A stretch of DNA of 58,795 nucleotides from the NCBI GenBank assembly GCA_001780955.1, contig MFJR01000013.1, forward strand, positions 34,506 to 93,300, given 5' to 3'. Position 1 is the first letter of the stretch. Each line of letters opens with the position of its first letter. The DNA is from Candidatus Gottesmanbacteria bacterium RIFCSPLOWO2_01_FULL_39_12b. Lineage in GTDB: Bacteria > Patescibacteriota > Microgenomatia > 2-02-FULL-39-11. Below the pieces are notes generated by a model, which was not told where the DNA came from, made no database searches, and saw only the letters and a program-made list of their open reading frames with translations. This document shows positions 7,251 to 15,490 of this stretch, piece after piece. The position numbers and the translations under genes were made by a program.

Positions 7251-7938
7251 TTTCCTTGTTGAGATTCGAAGAAGGCTCTTTTTTACGCTTTCCGTATTTA
7301 TTATTGCCACAGTACTCGGGTTTTTCTTTTACGAAAAAACAACCAAACTTATTCTTTCTCTCTTCAGCTTAAAAGGGCTTAACATCGTCTTTACTTCTCC
7401 ATTTCAATTTTTAAGTTTAGCCGTCAATTCAGGCCTATTAATCGGCTTCATCGTTGTTTTACCTTTATTAATCTCTCAAATCCTGACATTCCTAAAACCG
7501 GCTCTTAGTTCCAAGGAATACAGGACAGTTGTGTTCCTGTTACCGGTAAGTATTTTCCTGTTCATAATCGGGTTTTCTTTTGGCGTAATTATTATGAAAT
7601 ATATGATAGTTTTATTCTACGAAAAATCTCTTAATTTAGACATAGGAAACATTCTGGACGTTAACCGCCTTCTCTCTTCAATACTAATTACCGCTGTCCT
7701 GATGGGGCTGGCTTTCCAGTTTCCGATTGTTTTGACTGTTTTAATGCATCTTAAGATAATTAAATACCAAACTCTTACCAAACAAAGACTTTGGGCTTAT
7801 ACATCAGCCCTAATATTCGCTGCTATTCTTCCGCCAACAGATATTCTTTCTTTATTATTGCTGTTTTTGCCCCTTGCATTGTTATTCGAATTTACTTTAT
7901 TATTAAATAAGATGATTTTAAAAAATCATCTTCTGTAA
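7162..7938 (+). CDS. tatC: Sec-independent protein translocase TatC
   Basis: Six hydrophobic segments and the N-terminal signature MPFLVEIRRRLFFTL (the HLxELRxRL motif of TatC) identify the receptor subunit that binds twin-arginine signal peptides. The longest frame gives 258 aa, but the first 24 residues come from a tandem duplication. ATG 7234 gives MAKYMPFLVEIRRRL, closer to usual TatC starts, so 7234 may be the true start. It lies downstream of two tatA genes and upstream of a third, which has its own strong ribosome site. CPR genomes are reduced and a Tat pathway implies exported folded or cofactor proteins. Confidence 0.92.
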   Translation: MADSMAKYKTSRKPASAKLEIDNSMAKYMPFLVEIRRRLFFTLSVFIIATVLGFFFYEKTTKLILSLFSLKGLNIVFTSPFQFLSLAVNSGLLIGFIVVLPLLISQILTFLKPALSSKEYRTVVFLLPVSIFLFIIGFSFGVIIMKYMIVLFYEKSLNLDIGNILDVNRLLSSILITAVLMGLAFQFPIVLTVLMHLKIIKYQTLTKQRLWAYTSALIFAAILPPTDILSLLLLFLPLALLFEFTLLLNKMILKNHLL

Positions 7939-7979
7939 AACTCGCAGATAAATTTTAAAGAAAGGAGGAGATAAATATT

Positions 7980-8126
7980 ATGTTTAATGGAATCGGTACT
8001 ACAGAAATAATAATAATAGCTGTAATTTTATTGCTTCTGTTTGGAGGAAAGAAACTACCGGAACTGGCAAGAGGAATCGGTGAAGCGATAAAGGAATTTA
8101 GAAAATCTTTCAAAGACAAAAGCTAA
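7980..8126 (+). CDS. tatA: TatA-like protein (48 aa)
   Basis: Starts at ATG 7980 after a strong Shine-Dalgarno AAAGGAGGAG (7961-7970). It encodes MFNGIGTTEIIIIAVILLLLF, then GGKKLPELARGIGEAIKEFR and a Lys/Ser tail, a textbook minimal TatA. It is nearly identical in plan to the minus-strand tatA at 11567-11713 (MLNGIGTTEIVVVGLVLLVMF). It is part of the tat operon with tatC. Confidence 0.92.
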   Translation: MFNGIGTTEIIIIAVILLLLFGGKKLPELARGIGEAIKEFRKSFKDKS

Positions 8127-8135
8127 GCTATCCTG

Positions 8136-8528
8136 ATGTTAATTCCTTTGTTTGCCTCAATGGCTCCGTTATTAATTTGGCCCGTTGAGTTTATATTTCC
8201 TTATCCTCATATTATAGAAGAATTGGTTAAGGGTTTTTTGGTATACTTTATTCTTAAATCTTCGGACAATACAATAAGAATTAGGTCAACAATTTTGGCC
8301 GGTCTTCTTTTTGCTTTTTCAGAAAGTGTAATGTATATGTTTAATATCCTGCTTGTGGGAACCATTTGGACATTTATAGAAAGGCTAATACTTACGATCC
8401 CTCTTCATGTGATCACTACTCTACTTATTTTACTTTCAGGTATGAGGAAAAAAGAGCTTCTGCCGTTAGGAGTTGTTGCGGCAATGTTCCTTCATTATTT
8501 CTTTAACCTTTTCGTCCAGCGATTCTAA
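8136..8528 (+). CDS. PrsW-like intramembrane protease homologue
   Basis: A 130-aa polytopic membrane protein. IIEELVKGFLVYF carries the EExxK motif (about residues 27-31), FAFSESVMYMF a second conserved Glu, IPLHVITT a His, and MFLHYFFNLF the final His/Asn motif. These are the signature positions of the PrsW branch of the CAAX-protease-like superfamily. The protein is shorter than most PrsW proteins (about 200 aa), matching the core domain. It starts 9 nt after tatA, and its stop is 3 nt from the convergent giant gene. Role is probably site-1-type cleavage of membrane anchors, or bacteriocin/CAAX-type processing. Confidence 0.7.
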   Translation: MLIPLFASMAPLLIWPVEFIFPYPHIIEELVKGFLVYFILKSSDNTIRIRSTILAGLLFAFSESVMYMFNILLVGTIWTFIERLILTIPLHVITTLLILLSGMRKKELLPLGVVAAMFLHYFFNLFVQRF

Positions 8529-8531
8529 ACC

Positions 8532-11500
8532 TTATTCTTTTCCGGCGAATTCCTCGCTCACCCAACCCTTACTATACGTTACCTCGCCTTTTTCAACATC
8601 AACTGCGATTTGAACCCATCCGTCTCTCCGGTCAAGTTCTACAAACTGAGAAGTTTGTTCCAGCCGGGTTATGACAAACGAGTTTAACGATGAGTCGCTT
8701 CGAACATTTACCGAACCTCCGGAGGGGACAAATATTTTGACCGATTGTTCGACTTTTTTCTCATCCTTACTTTTACAGACCTTTTCCTTAACAATTGTTT
8801 GGTTGGAAGTACTTCCTAAAACATCCGGTTCCTGAGTTTTTTCGGCGACTGTTTTTGAGGAATCTGAAGCAAGGCTTGCTTTCCCCAAAATAATCCCTGA
8901 GCCTAAACCTAATCCAATACCAAAAAACATCAGGATAACGGAAAACTGTAGAGTATGTCTAAGTCTCGGCATTGGCTTCACGGGTACGTTTTCTCCATTA
9001 TGATGAGGTGAGTTTATTTCTTTGAGAGAAGATAGTTTTGTAACTACATCTTTCTCCTGCTTGACTAAAATCTTCATATACATAGCCATAAAAACAAAAC
9101 CGGCGACCAAAATTAGAATCAGACCCCAAACCGCCAGCGTTTGCGTCCCTCCCACAAATCCAAATAATGTGCCTATCGAGCCTGCTTGAGTGACAAGTTC
9201 TTTTAGTTTCTCAGTCTTTCCCAAAACGGCTTTCATTTCAATTTGCGCCTCCCGAAATGCTCTAATTTTTGCCTCAGGCGTACCATTGGATTTTATGAGG
9301 TTTAAGACCTTGTCCAGGGAAACATCAATATCGCTTTTGATGGTTACGCCCTGGGCAAAGAAGGAAGTTTTCTCAAGAGGATGGAATAGCTCTTCGGCTT
9401 GTTTTCTGAAACTGTCAATTTCTTCTTTATTAATTACCCAAATATCCGCAGTCCTGACAGAAATAGTCTTCGTTTCTGAGGGAGCAAGAAGAAATTCTCC
9501 GCTGACATAATATTGATTCTTCTCGGTATCGTATTTTACGGTTAATCCTGCGTCTGTCTCAATGATATCCTCTTCTTTCACTTCCGGAGGAAGATAATAC
9601 TTTATAGGAGCCTTTTGACTGATCAGGGTTGAAGGGTTGGTAACAAGTGTCTTAAAAACTATACTTCCCAGTTCAAGCCAGGTATTCGTAAGTGGCGAAC
9701 CGGGTTTTTTTGCCAGAAGTTTCTTGTTGGAAGAAATTATGCCTAATACAAAATAGCTTTTATTCTTGAGATCCTTCTCCAGGACAGAATCGGCAGAAAG
9801 CAATGTTTTGTTAATGCTGGGAATTCTATTGATAGTAACGACTTGTTTTGCGAGTTCGCTTAATTTTTTTTGTTTATCGGCTAACTGATATAAATCCCAA
9901 CCGGAAAGCAGCGACTTTGTATCTTCCTCTCTTTTATCCAATAAGTCAGCTAATAATCTCGTTTCTTTCAGCTTGCCGAATAAGGTTTTTTGACTTGACT
10001 TGTTGGATATATCCCCGATTGAGCTCTCCAGCTGTGAAAGATAACCAACCAAAGCCGTAACTTTATTATAGCTAGCTTTTGACCGGCCGGAAGATTCGAC
10101 CTCACTCTGAATAGAGGCTAAAACTTCTCTAACTGCTTTTACCTGGCTTCTTATGGTCTCAACAAGACTCCAATCCCAAGACTCCTTTAAAAAGCTTATG
10201 TAACCAAAGACCGAACCGGAAGAGGAAGGGTCGTTTTCTCCTCCAAGCTTTCTGGTGAGTTCTTGTACGCTGTCAAGCACTTCGCTATTTTCAAAACTAT
10301 TCCATTTAAGTTTTATAAGACCCGCCTTGCTTTTGGCGTACTGGGCGCTGGTAAACAACTGCGTAGCTACTCCTTCGGTTTCATTTAACTTTGCTCCAAG
10401 ATCGGGTACTTCTTCGATAGACACTTCAATTACAGGCTTGTTGATTACTCCTTCCAAAAGATTCCTTGTCTCCTGAGTAGTATTTTTAAGACTGGTAATC
10501 TCTGTGGTAATATTCTGGACATTGGTAACTGTTTGGGTGGAATTGGTGGATACTTTCTTGATCTCATCTTTTAACTCCTGAGCTTTGGCGTCCACCTTGG
10601 TCTCGACATCGCTTTTGGTGGCCAGCGAACCATCAGCAAGACCTGCTCCTGTAAGAGTCCTTGTAGTATTGCTCCAGATGTCAGAAACGAGCGTTCCAAA
10701 ACCGGTTAGAGTTCGGGTTGAGTTGCTCCAGATGTCAGAAACCAAAGTACCAAAAGTCGACAGACTTCGGCTTGAATATCCCCAGGTATCCGCAGCAATA
10801 TCGCTTGCGGAGGGAACAATGTTTTGGAGTGCTTGTCCAAAAGATCCTGCCGCCGTGTACGAAGTTCTTGAAGCATTCCACACAGCTGAAGTCACGTCAT
10901 TTTGGGTCAGTGTGGATTGGTTTCTTACTTCAAAAGTTTTATCCAGACACATGATATCATCACTTTCGACCGTATGAGTCCCAGAGCCTTGGCTTGTGAG
11001 GTCGATTGCGGTTCCCGCCTGGGCGTTGGCGACTGAAGTCGCAACTTTTATGGTCGTGGAGTTAACCTTTATCGCGTAGTATCTTGTCCCTGCTACCAAA
11101 CCCGCCGGCAAAGTACCGGTAGATGAGAACCTGATCGGGGTCGTGGTCGAAATATCCTTACCCACGACGATCTGGTCGCTGGTCGCATTCACGTCGGTAG
11201 TGTCGAAAGCGCTGCTTATTATTCTGCAGCAAACTTGAGTTCTATATACCCCTTCTGTTGTCTGGTTTGAGAATGTATGAGAATACCAGCCGTCATTTTC
11301 CGGCGAGACGGTCATCACCACCGAGTCCAAAAATGGAACTCCGCCGTCCGGGTCATGACTCGTAATAGTACAGGAAGCATCAGTTATAGGGATATAAGAA
11401 TCATCATAAAGAAATTCACCTATAACACAATTGGAGCTGGGTTGACAAATTTGGGTATTACCCGATGCAGCCCAAGCGGCTTTTGAAAACGCAAGGGCTG

Positions 11501-11561
11501 CAACGTTTATAAAGAGTACTGCCAATAATACATGAATTGCAACTTGGGCAGTTTTCTTCAT
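8532..11561 (-). CDS. Giant secreted, membrane-anchored protein with phage-like repeats and SH3-like C-terminus
   Basis: A 1009-aa protein with an N-terminal signal peptide (Lys-Lys, hydrophobic core ALAFSKAAWA, cleavage near residue 32). An extracellular beta-rich part follows. Residues about 255-315 hold 18-aa repeats (FGTLVSDIWSNSTRTLTG, 54-bp period in DNA), then a long coiled-coil region. Two hydrophobic helices lie near residues 810-835 and 865-890, with an SH3b-like domain at the end (GGSVNVRSDSSLNSFVI, GWVQIAV). The SAVWNASRTSYTAAGSFGQAL motif is shared in style with the beta-helix protein's VANAVWDE. It lies 5 nt after a tatA gene, so both form one unit. A surface attachment or envelope-spanning scaffold role is inferred. 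Confidence 0.8.
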   Translation of the reverse strand: MKKTAQVAIHVLLAVLFINVAALAFSKAAWAASGNTQICQPSSNCVIGEFLYDDSYIPITDASCTITSHDPDGGVPFLDSVVMTVSPENDGWYSHTFSNQTTEGVYRTQVCCRIISSAFDTTDVNATSDQIVVGKDISTTTPIRFSSTGTLPAGLVAGTRYYAIKVNSTTIKVATSVANAQAGTAIDLTSQGSGTHTVESDDIMCLDKTFEVRNQSTLTQNDVTSAVWNASRTSYTAAGSFGQALQNIVPSASDIAADTWGYSSRSLSTFGTLVSDIWSNSTRTLTGFGTLVSDIWSNTTRTLTGAGLADGSLATKSDVETKVDAKAQELKDEIKKVSTNSTQTVTNVQNITTEITSLKNTTQETRNLLEGVINKPVIEVSIEEVPDLGAKLNETEGVATQLFTSAQYAKSKAGLIKLKWNSFENSEVLDSVQELTRKLGGENDPSSSGSVFGYISFLKESWDWSLVETIRSQVKAVREVLASIQSEVESSGRSKASYNKVTALVGYLSQLESSIGDISNKSSQKTLFGKLKETRLLADLLDKREEDTKSLLSGWDLYQLADKQKKLSELAKQVVTINRIPSINKTLLSADSVLEKDLKNKSYFVLGIISSNKKLLAKKPGSPLTNTWLELGSIVFKTLVTNPSTLISQKAPIKYYLPPEVKEEDIIETDAGLTVKYDTEKNQYYVSGEFLLAPSETKTISVRTADIWVINKEEIDSFRKQAEELFHPLEKTSFFAQGVTIKSDIDVSLDKVLNLIKSNGTPEAKIRAFREAQIEMKAVLGKTEKLKELVTQAGSIGTLFGFVGGTQTLAVWGLILILVAGFVFMAMYMKILVKQEKDVVTKLSSLKEINSPHHNGENVPVKPMPRLRHTLQFSVILMFFGIGLGLGSGIILGKASLASDSSKTVAEKTQEPDVLGSTSNQTIVKEKVCKSKDEKKVEQSVKIFVPSGGSVNVRSDSSLNSFVITRLEQTSQFVELDRRDGWVQIAVDVEKGEVTYSKGWVSEEFAGKE

Positions 11562-11566
11562 GGTAA

Positions 11567-11713
11567 TTAAACATTATCGCCGACTGCTTTTCGGAACTCT
11601 TTTATTGAATCCCCCATTCCTCTTGCGAGTTCTGGAAGTTTCTTTCCTCCAAACATTACCAGCAGTACTAAACCAACGACAACAATTTCTGTTGTTCCAA
11701 TGCCATTTAACAT
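11567..11713 (-). CDS. tatA: TatA-like protein upstream of the giant secreted protein (48 aa)
   Basis: Minus-strand ATG at 11713 follows a Shine-Dalgarno GGGGGTGA about 9 nt upstream. The product MLNGIGTTEIVVVGLVLLVMF, then GGKKLPELARGMGDSIKEFR, is a minimal TatA. It ends 5 nt before the start of the 1009-aa gene. This is the fourth TatA-like protein of the locus; pairing with one large exported substrate suggests a dedicated role, though the substrate lacks an obvious twin-arginine motif. Confidence 0.9.
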   Translation of the reverse strand: MLNGIGTTEIVVVGLVLLVMFGGKKLPELARGMGDSIKEFRKAVGDNV

Positions 11714-11741
11714 GTTACGAGTCACCCCCTTTCTAATCTTA

Positions 11742-11771
11742 ATTAGATCATATATTATTGCGGGTTGTCAA
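11742..11771 (-). promoter_or_regulatory. Promoter of the tatA-giant protein operon
   Basis: On the minus strand, TTGACA (11766-11771), an 18-bp spacer and TCTAAT (11742-11747). The block CCTCTTGACAACC is also found at the promoter of the Cys-rich gene at 57653 (58680-58685), suggesting a shared promoter class for secreted proteins. Confidence 0.65.
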
Positions 11772-11845
11772 GAGGTATTTTGGACGTAAATAATCATATC
11801 GTATTCATATCAAATTTACCTATTTTGGCTTTAATTATTTCCCTA

Positions 11846-11874
11846 TTGACATCATGATGTGATTATGATAAGAT
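11846..11874 (+). promoter_or_regulatory. Promoter, probably leaderless, for the Fic-like regulator
   Basis: TTGACA (11846-11851), a 17-bp spacer and TAAGAT (11869-11874), then 6 nt to ATG 11881. The spacer contains ATCATGATGT, a small palindrome that could be an operator. Confidence 0.6.
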
Positions 11875-11880
11875 ATCTCG

Positions 11881-12816
11881 ATGCTTACAATTTCGTATAC
11901 TTTATCGCCATATTTACGGGAATCTTTGGAAAAAATAGATGATCTTCGCCGGAATATTCTTTTGGCTGTACTTACACCAAGAAACGAGTTACATCTTCGC
12001 TGGCAGGCAATGATAGAAAGAATTTACTGGTTGCTGACTTTTTCCGATACCCAGCTTAGCAAAAACGAAATAGCAAAAATCTTAAGTGAACATCTAAAGA
12101 GACAGCTGACGCCTCCACAACTGGAGGTATTGGCCTACAAAAAGGGGCTTGATTATATTGTCCAAAACTGGCTTGGTTTACAGGAACCGGTCTCTTCATC
12201 AACCGTCCTTCTTCTCTATCAGACCGCATTCTCAGGAAGGCTACGCGTCAACCAGGAGTTTTTAAAATCCTGCCTTTTGTATTTTCAGAGCAGCAGCGAG
12301 CACCCGGTTATTCAAGCGGGCCTCATCCATTTTCAAATTCTTTCTCTATCTCCCTTTACCGTGGACAACGACAAGCTGTCCCGCCTTCTTTCCTATCTGT
12401 TCCTTTACAAAGAAGGTTTTGACTGCCGGGGATTTTTGGTGTTGGAGGAATATTTCAGGCGAAACTTTACCGATTATAAACAACTTCTTAAAGAGACAGC
12501 GCGAACAGGCGCTCAAACCGCCTGGCTTGAGTACTTTGCCAAAGCAGTACAAAACAGTCTGGAAAAGACGCTCTCGGATATCGTCAAAGAAAAAGCGAGA
12601 ATGGAAATGCCTTCTTCAGTGCTCAAGTTAAATGAGAGGCAAAAGCAAATCCTTGAAATGCTGGGAAATCCGGATGCCACCATCACCAATCGCCAAGCAC
12701 AAAAATTATTTAAAATTTCGCAAATCACCGCCTCACGGGACTTGACTAAACTTGCCTCTTTAGAACTGCTATTTGCCCGTGGCCGGGGAAGATCCGTTTA
12801 CTACACCAGAGTATGA
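11881..12816 (+). CDS. Degenerate Fic-domain protein with C-terminal winged helix (regulator)
   Basis: A 311-aa protein with the Fic-family layout: N-terminal helices (LSPYLRESLEKIDDLRRNI), a Fic core, and a C-terminal winged-helix domain (residues 245-311: LNERQKQILEML, ITNRQAQKLFKISQITASRDL). The Fic active-site loop, HPFxxGNGR in active AMP-transferases, reads SPFTVDNDKLSR. The catalytic His and the GNGR glycines are missing, so it is probably not an AMPylator. The likely role is DNA-binding regulator with a ligand- or protein-sensing pseudo-Fic domain. It has a leaderless-type promoter and is divergent from the tatA-giant protein operon. Confidence 0.75.
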   Translation: MLTISYTLSPYLRESLEKIDDLRRNILLAVLTPRNELHLRWQAMIERIYWLLTFSDTQLSKNEIAKILSEHLKRQLTPPQLEVLAYKKGLDYIVQNWLGLQEPVSSSTVLLLYQTAFSGRLRVNQEFLKSCLLYFQSSSEHPVIQAGLIHFQILSLSPFTVDNDKLSRLLSYLFLYKEGFDCRGFLVLEEYFRRNFTDYKQLLKETARTGAQTAWLEYFAKAVQNSLEKTLSDIVKEKARMEMPSSVLKLNERQKQILEMLGNPDATITNRQAQKLFKISQITASRDLTKLASLELLFARGRGRSVYYTRV

Positions 12817-12875
12817 ATGCAGTGGCACAAGGTGTGTATTAGCTTGAAAAAGAAATCGAACAACTCCACCGCAAC

Positions 12876-12890
12876 TGAGGTTGAACCTCA
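12876..12890. other. Small hairpin between the Fic-like and prepilin genes
   Basis: TGAGGTT-G-AACCTCA is a perfect inverted repeat, 7 bp per arm. No T-run follows, so it is a weak terminator candidate or a leader hairpin. The rest of 12817-12976 shows no convincing gene. Confidence 0.4.
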
Positions 12891-12976
12891 TATCTCATCA
12901 CTTTAATATGAACTCAACTTTCCTTCTTGAGAATCGCTTCTTTTTAAGCAATAATATTATTATTCTCTATAAAAAA

Positions 12977-13672
12977 ATGTTTAAGAAAAAGCAAAACAGG
13001 CTGAATTCCGGTGTCACCATGATCGAGCTTATGGTAGTAGTAGCCTTTATTGCGCTTATGGCTTTCATCGTCCTTTTTGCTAATTTTAATAAAAATTTAC
13101 AAAAAACCAGAGATAGTAAAAGGAAACAGGATATTAGTCAGCTGACTCGGGTACTGGAAGAATATTTCAACGATAAACAACTCTATCCAAATCCCCATAA
13201 CCCCAAAGACGGCTCTCTGGCTGATGCGAAGTGGGGACAATCTTTTCCTTCATATAATTTCGTTCTCCCCAAAGACCCGCTTTCACCCAGACAGGATTAT
13301 TATTATGAATCAGATCTGGTAAAACCCAGTTTTTTTATTGTTTACACAAGGCTGGAAAATACAGACGATAAAGACCCGATCACTTTAGGCTGCCAGTATG
13401 GTTGCGGACCAAACAGGGCATTCAATTATTATGTCTCCAGTTCTAATATAAAAATTAAGGATTTAGGAATGCCGGACAGCGGGCAACTCGGTACCTACCC
13501 TACCAAACCTGTCGATCCTGTTACCATTGGTTCAGATTCATGTTATATTGATAGATGCTCCCCCTGCAAAAAATGTGGCGGTATCTCAACAAGCGAAAAT
13601 TGTTACACCCGACAGCGCTGTAGATTTGACGGTAGTAGTTGGTATTGCGGTTTTGCCGAAGTCTGTCCATAG
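12977..13672 (+). CDS. Type IV-type prepilin/pseudopilin with Cys-rich C-terminus
   Basis: From ATG 12977 the protein is 231 aa. The leader FKKKQNRLNSG is followed by VTMIELMVVVAFIALMAFIV: the class III prepilin signal with Gly before the cleavage site, Val instead of Phe at +1 and Glu at +5. The helical stalk continues with DSKRKQDISQLTRVLEEYF, as in TFP/type II pseudopilins. The C-terminal 60 residues contain about ten Cys (CYIDRCSPCKKCGG, CYTRQRCRF), probably a disulfide-stabilised tip. An upstream frame to 12881 exists but the ATG 12977 fits the prepilin leader. It is followed 9 nt later by the O-antigen-ligase-like gene. Confidence 0.85.
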   Translation: MFKKKQNRLNSGVTMIELMVVVAFIALMAFIVLFANFNKNLQKTRDSKRKQDISQLTRVLEEYFNDKQLYPNPHNPKDGSLADAKWGQSFPSYNFVLPKDPLSPRQDYYYESDLVKPSFFIVYTRLENTDDKDPITLGCQYGCGPNRAFNYYVSSSNIKIKDLGMPDSGQLGTYPTKPVDPVTIGSDSCYIDRCSPCKKCGGISTSENCYTRQRCRFDGSSWYCGFAEVCP

Positions 13673-13681
13673 TGACCTAGT

Positions 13682-15490
13682 ATGATAAACTCTTATATTA
13701 GATTCGTTATCTACTCATTTATATTTTTGTTTCCTCTTTTTTATACCAGTCTCACCCCCGACTCGTATGAAATCAATAAATTTGTCTTTCTGATAGTTAC
13801 CGCTCTAATTCTGCTTTTATTATTTACTCTAAAAGTTATTATCAATAAAAAATTAACCCTCTATAAAAGCACGTTTGGTTTGATTCTAATCTTTTTAACT
13901 TGCGTTGTCTTTATTTCTTCGCTCTTTCAATCACCCAATTTCACTATCACTCTCATTACTCCCCTTTCGAATACGACCATTTTTTTTGGCTCGCTCTTAT
14001 ATTTTCTCCTTATCCATCTGGTAAGTGAAGAAGAAAGAGCTTTATTAATCAATATTCTGATCGGAGACGGGATTATTTTATCCGTCTTTGTCATACTTGC
14101 TTTTACAGGCATTCTGCCCGGGAGTAATTTCACCCCTGCAGGTTCGCTTCTGACCACTTCAATCTTTCTTGGGGTACTCTCCATATATCTCATAAGCCGC
14201 TTCATAGAAATTTTCATGAAAAATTCGAGTCATAAACCGGAGCTTGAAAGTACTGTCTACTATTTTGTCGTTCTTCTGATCATTTTATCCTCAACCGGAA
14301 TAACTGTTTTCGAGCTTCTGACCACTCAAAAGCCGCTTATCCTGCCGTTTCAGTTCGGCTGGTCAATTTTTTTGGACGTAATGAAAAATATCAGGACTCT
14401 GTTTCTGGGGATTGGTCCGACCAACTTTTTACCCGCCTTTACGATGGCAAAACCGATCGCTATAAACTACTCGCCGAATTGGAATGTCTTTTTTACCTCC
14501 TCCTCTTCATTTCTTTTAAATTTAGCCACCGAAAGCGGAATTTTTTCTGCCGTTTTATTTCTTATTCTTTTAATCAAGTCGGTGAAATTATTTTTTTCTA
14601 TAAAAAATAATTTATTTCCAGTTATTTGTGCTTTAGTTACCATCCTGATTATCCAAATTTTTCTACCCGCCACCATGACTATTTTTTTAGCGACTATAGT
14701 TTTGCTTTTTCTCTCATCTTCAAAAGAAGAGTCTCTCATCATTAATTTTCAAAATTGGGGTTCCCTGACTTACATTCTACTTGTCCCTCCACTGATATTT
14801 ACCATCCTGACACTGTACTTTGGCGGACGGGCATACCTGGCTGAAGTAATGTTTAAAAGTTCGTTGGATGCCATGGTAAATAATCGCGGTACGGAAGCTT
14901 TCAACTTTCAAAAAAACGCGGTCAATCTGAATCCCTATGTGGATCGATACCATGTAGCCTACTCCCAAACCAGCTTGGGATTAGCCAATGCCTTAGCCAG
15001 TAAAAAAGATATTCAGGAAGCTGATAAACAGAATATTCCCCGCCTGGTTCAACAATCGATTGATGAAGCCCGTCAGGCGGTTGTTTTAAACCGCATCAAT
15101 GTCAACAACTGGGATAATCTGGGCAGAAACTATTCTGCCTTGATTAATTTTGCCCAAGGCAGTGAAAACTGGGCACAGGAGAGTTACAAACAAAAAATTG
15201 CCCTTGATCCGGTCAACCCCAATAGCTATCTTGTCTTGGGAGGACTTTATCTCAAACTGAACAAATATGAAGAGGCGAGAAATATACTCATCCAGGCAGT
15301 CAACTTAAAATCTGATTATGCCACCAGTCATTATAATCTGGCCCAGGCCTACCGGTTACTCTCTGACCACGATAATGCCTATAAGCAGTTGCTGATAACA
15401 AAGGGTCTGCTCGTTTCAGACTCCGAAGATGCTAAAAAAGTTGATGACGAATTAAAGAATTCTACCGGTTCTGCTCTTCCCAAAGAGTGA
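13682..15490 (+). CDS. O-antigen ligase-like membrane protein with C-terminal TPRs
   Basis: A 602-aa protein with about ten hydrophobic helices (residues 1-400). It has a Wzy_C/WaaL-like periplasmic loop (ILPFQFGWSIFLDVMKNI, then LFLGIGPTNFLPAF), and TPR units at about 480-590 (NPNSYLVLGGLYLKLNKYEEA, DYATSHYNLAQAYRLLSDHD). This is the architecture of O-antigen ligase/polymerase proteins fused to TPRs, common in Gram-positive-like and CPR genomes. Likely role is polymerising or ligating surface glycan, or glycosylating pilin, given the prepilin gene just upstream. Its 3' end overlaps the convergent GT2 gene by 39 bp. Confidence 0.8.
   Translation: MINSYIRFVIYSFIFLFPLFYTSLTPDSYEINKFVFLIVTALILLLLFTLKVIINKKLTLYKSTFGLILIFLTCVVFISSLFQSPNFTITLITPLSNTTIFFGSLLYFLLIHLVSEEERALLINILIGDGIILSVFVILAFTGILPGSNFTPAGSLLTTSIFLGVLSIYLISRFIEIFMKNSSHKPELESTVYYFVVLLIILSSTGITVFELLTTQKPLILPFQFGWSIFLDVMKNIRTLFLGIGPTNFLPAFTMAKPIAINYSPNWNVFFTSSSSFLLNLATESGIFSAVLFLILLIKSVKLFFSIKNNLFPVICALVTILIIQIFLPATMTIFLATIVLLFLSSSKEESLIINFQNWGSLTYILLVPPLIFTILTLYFGGRAYLAEVMFKSSLDAMVNNRGTEAFNFQKNAVNLNPYVDRYHVAYSQTSLGLANALASKKDIQEADKQNIPRLVQQSIDEARQAVVLNRINVNNWDNLGRNYSALINFAQGSENWAQESYKQKIALDPVNPNSYLVLGGLYLKLNKYEEARNILIQAVNLKSDYATSHYNLAQAYRLLSDHDNAYKQLLITKGLLVSDSEDAKKVDDELKNSTGSALPKE

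Noticed and set aside
8716-8725. CCTCCGGAGG palindrome in the 1009-aa gene
   Set aside because: Only 10 bp, no repeats of it nearby, and it falls in a normal Pro-Ser-Gly-Gly linker; likely chance.
11881-12816. Active Fic AMP-transferase
   Set aside because: The catalytic His and the GNGR glycines of the active-site loop are missing (SPFTVDNDKLSR).
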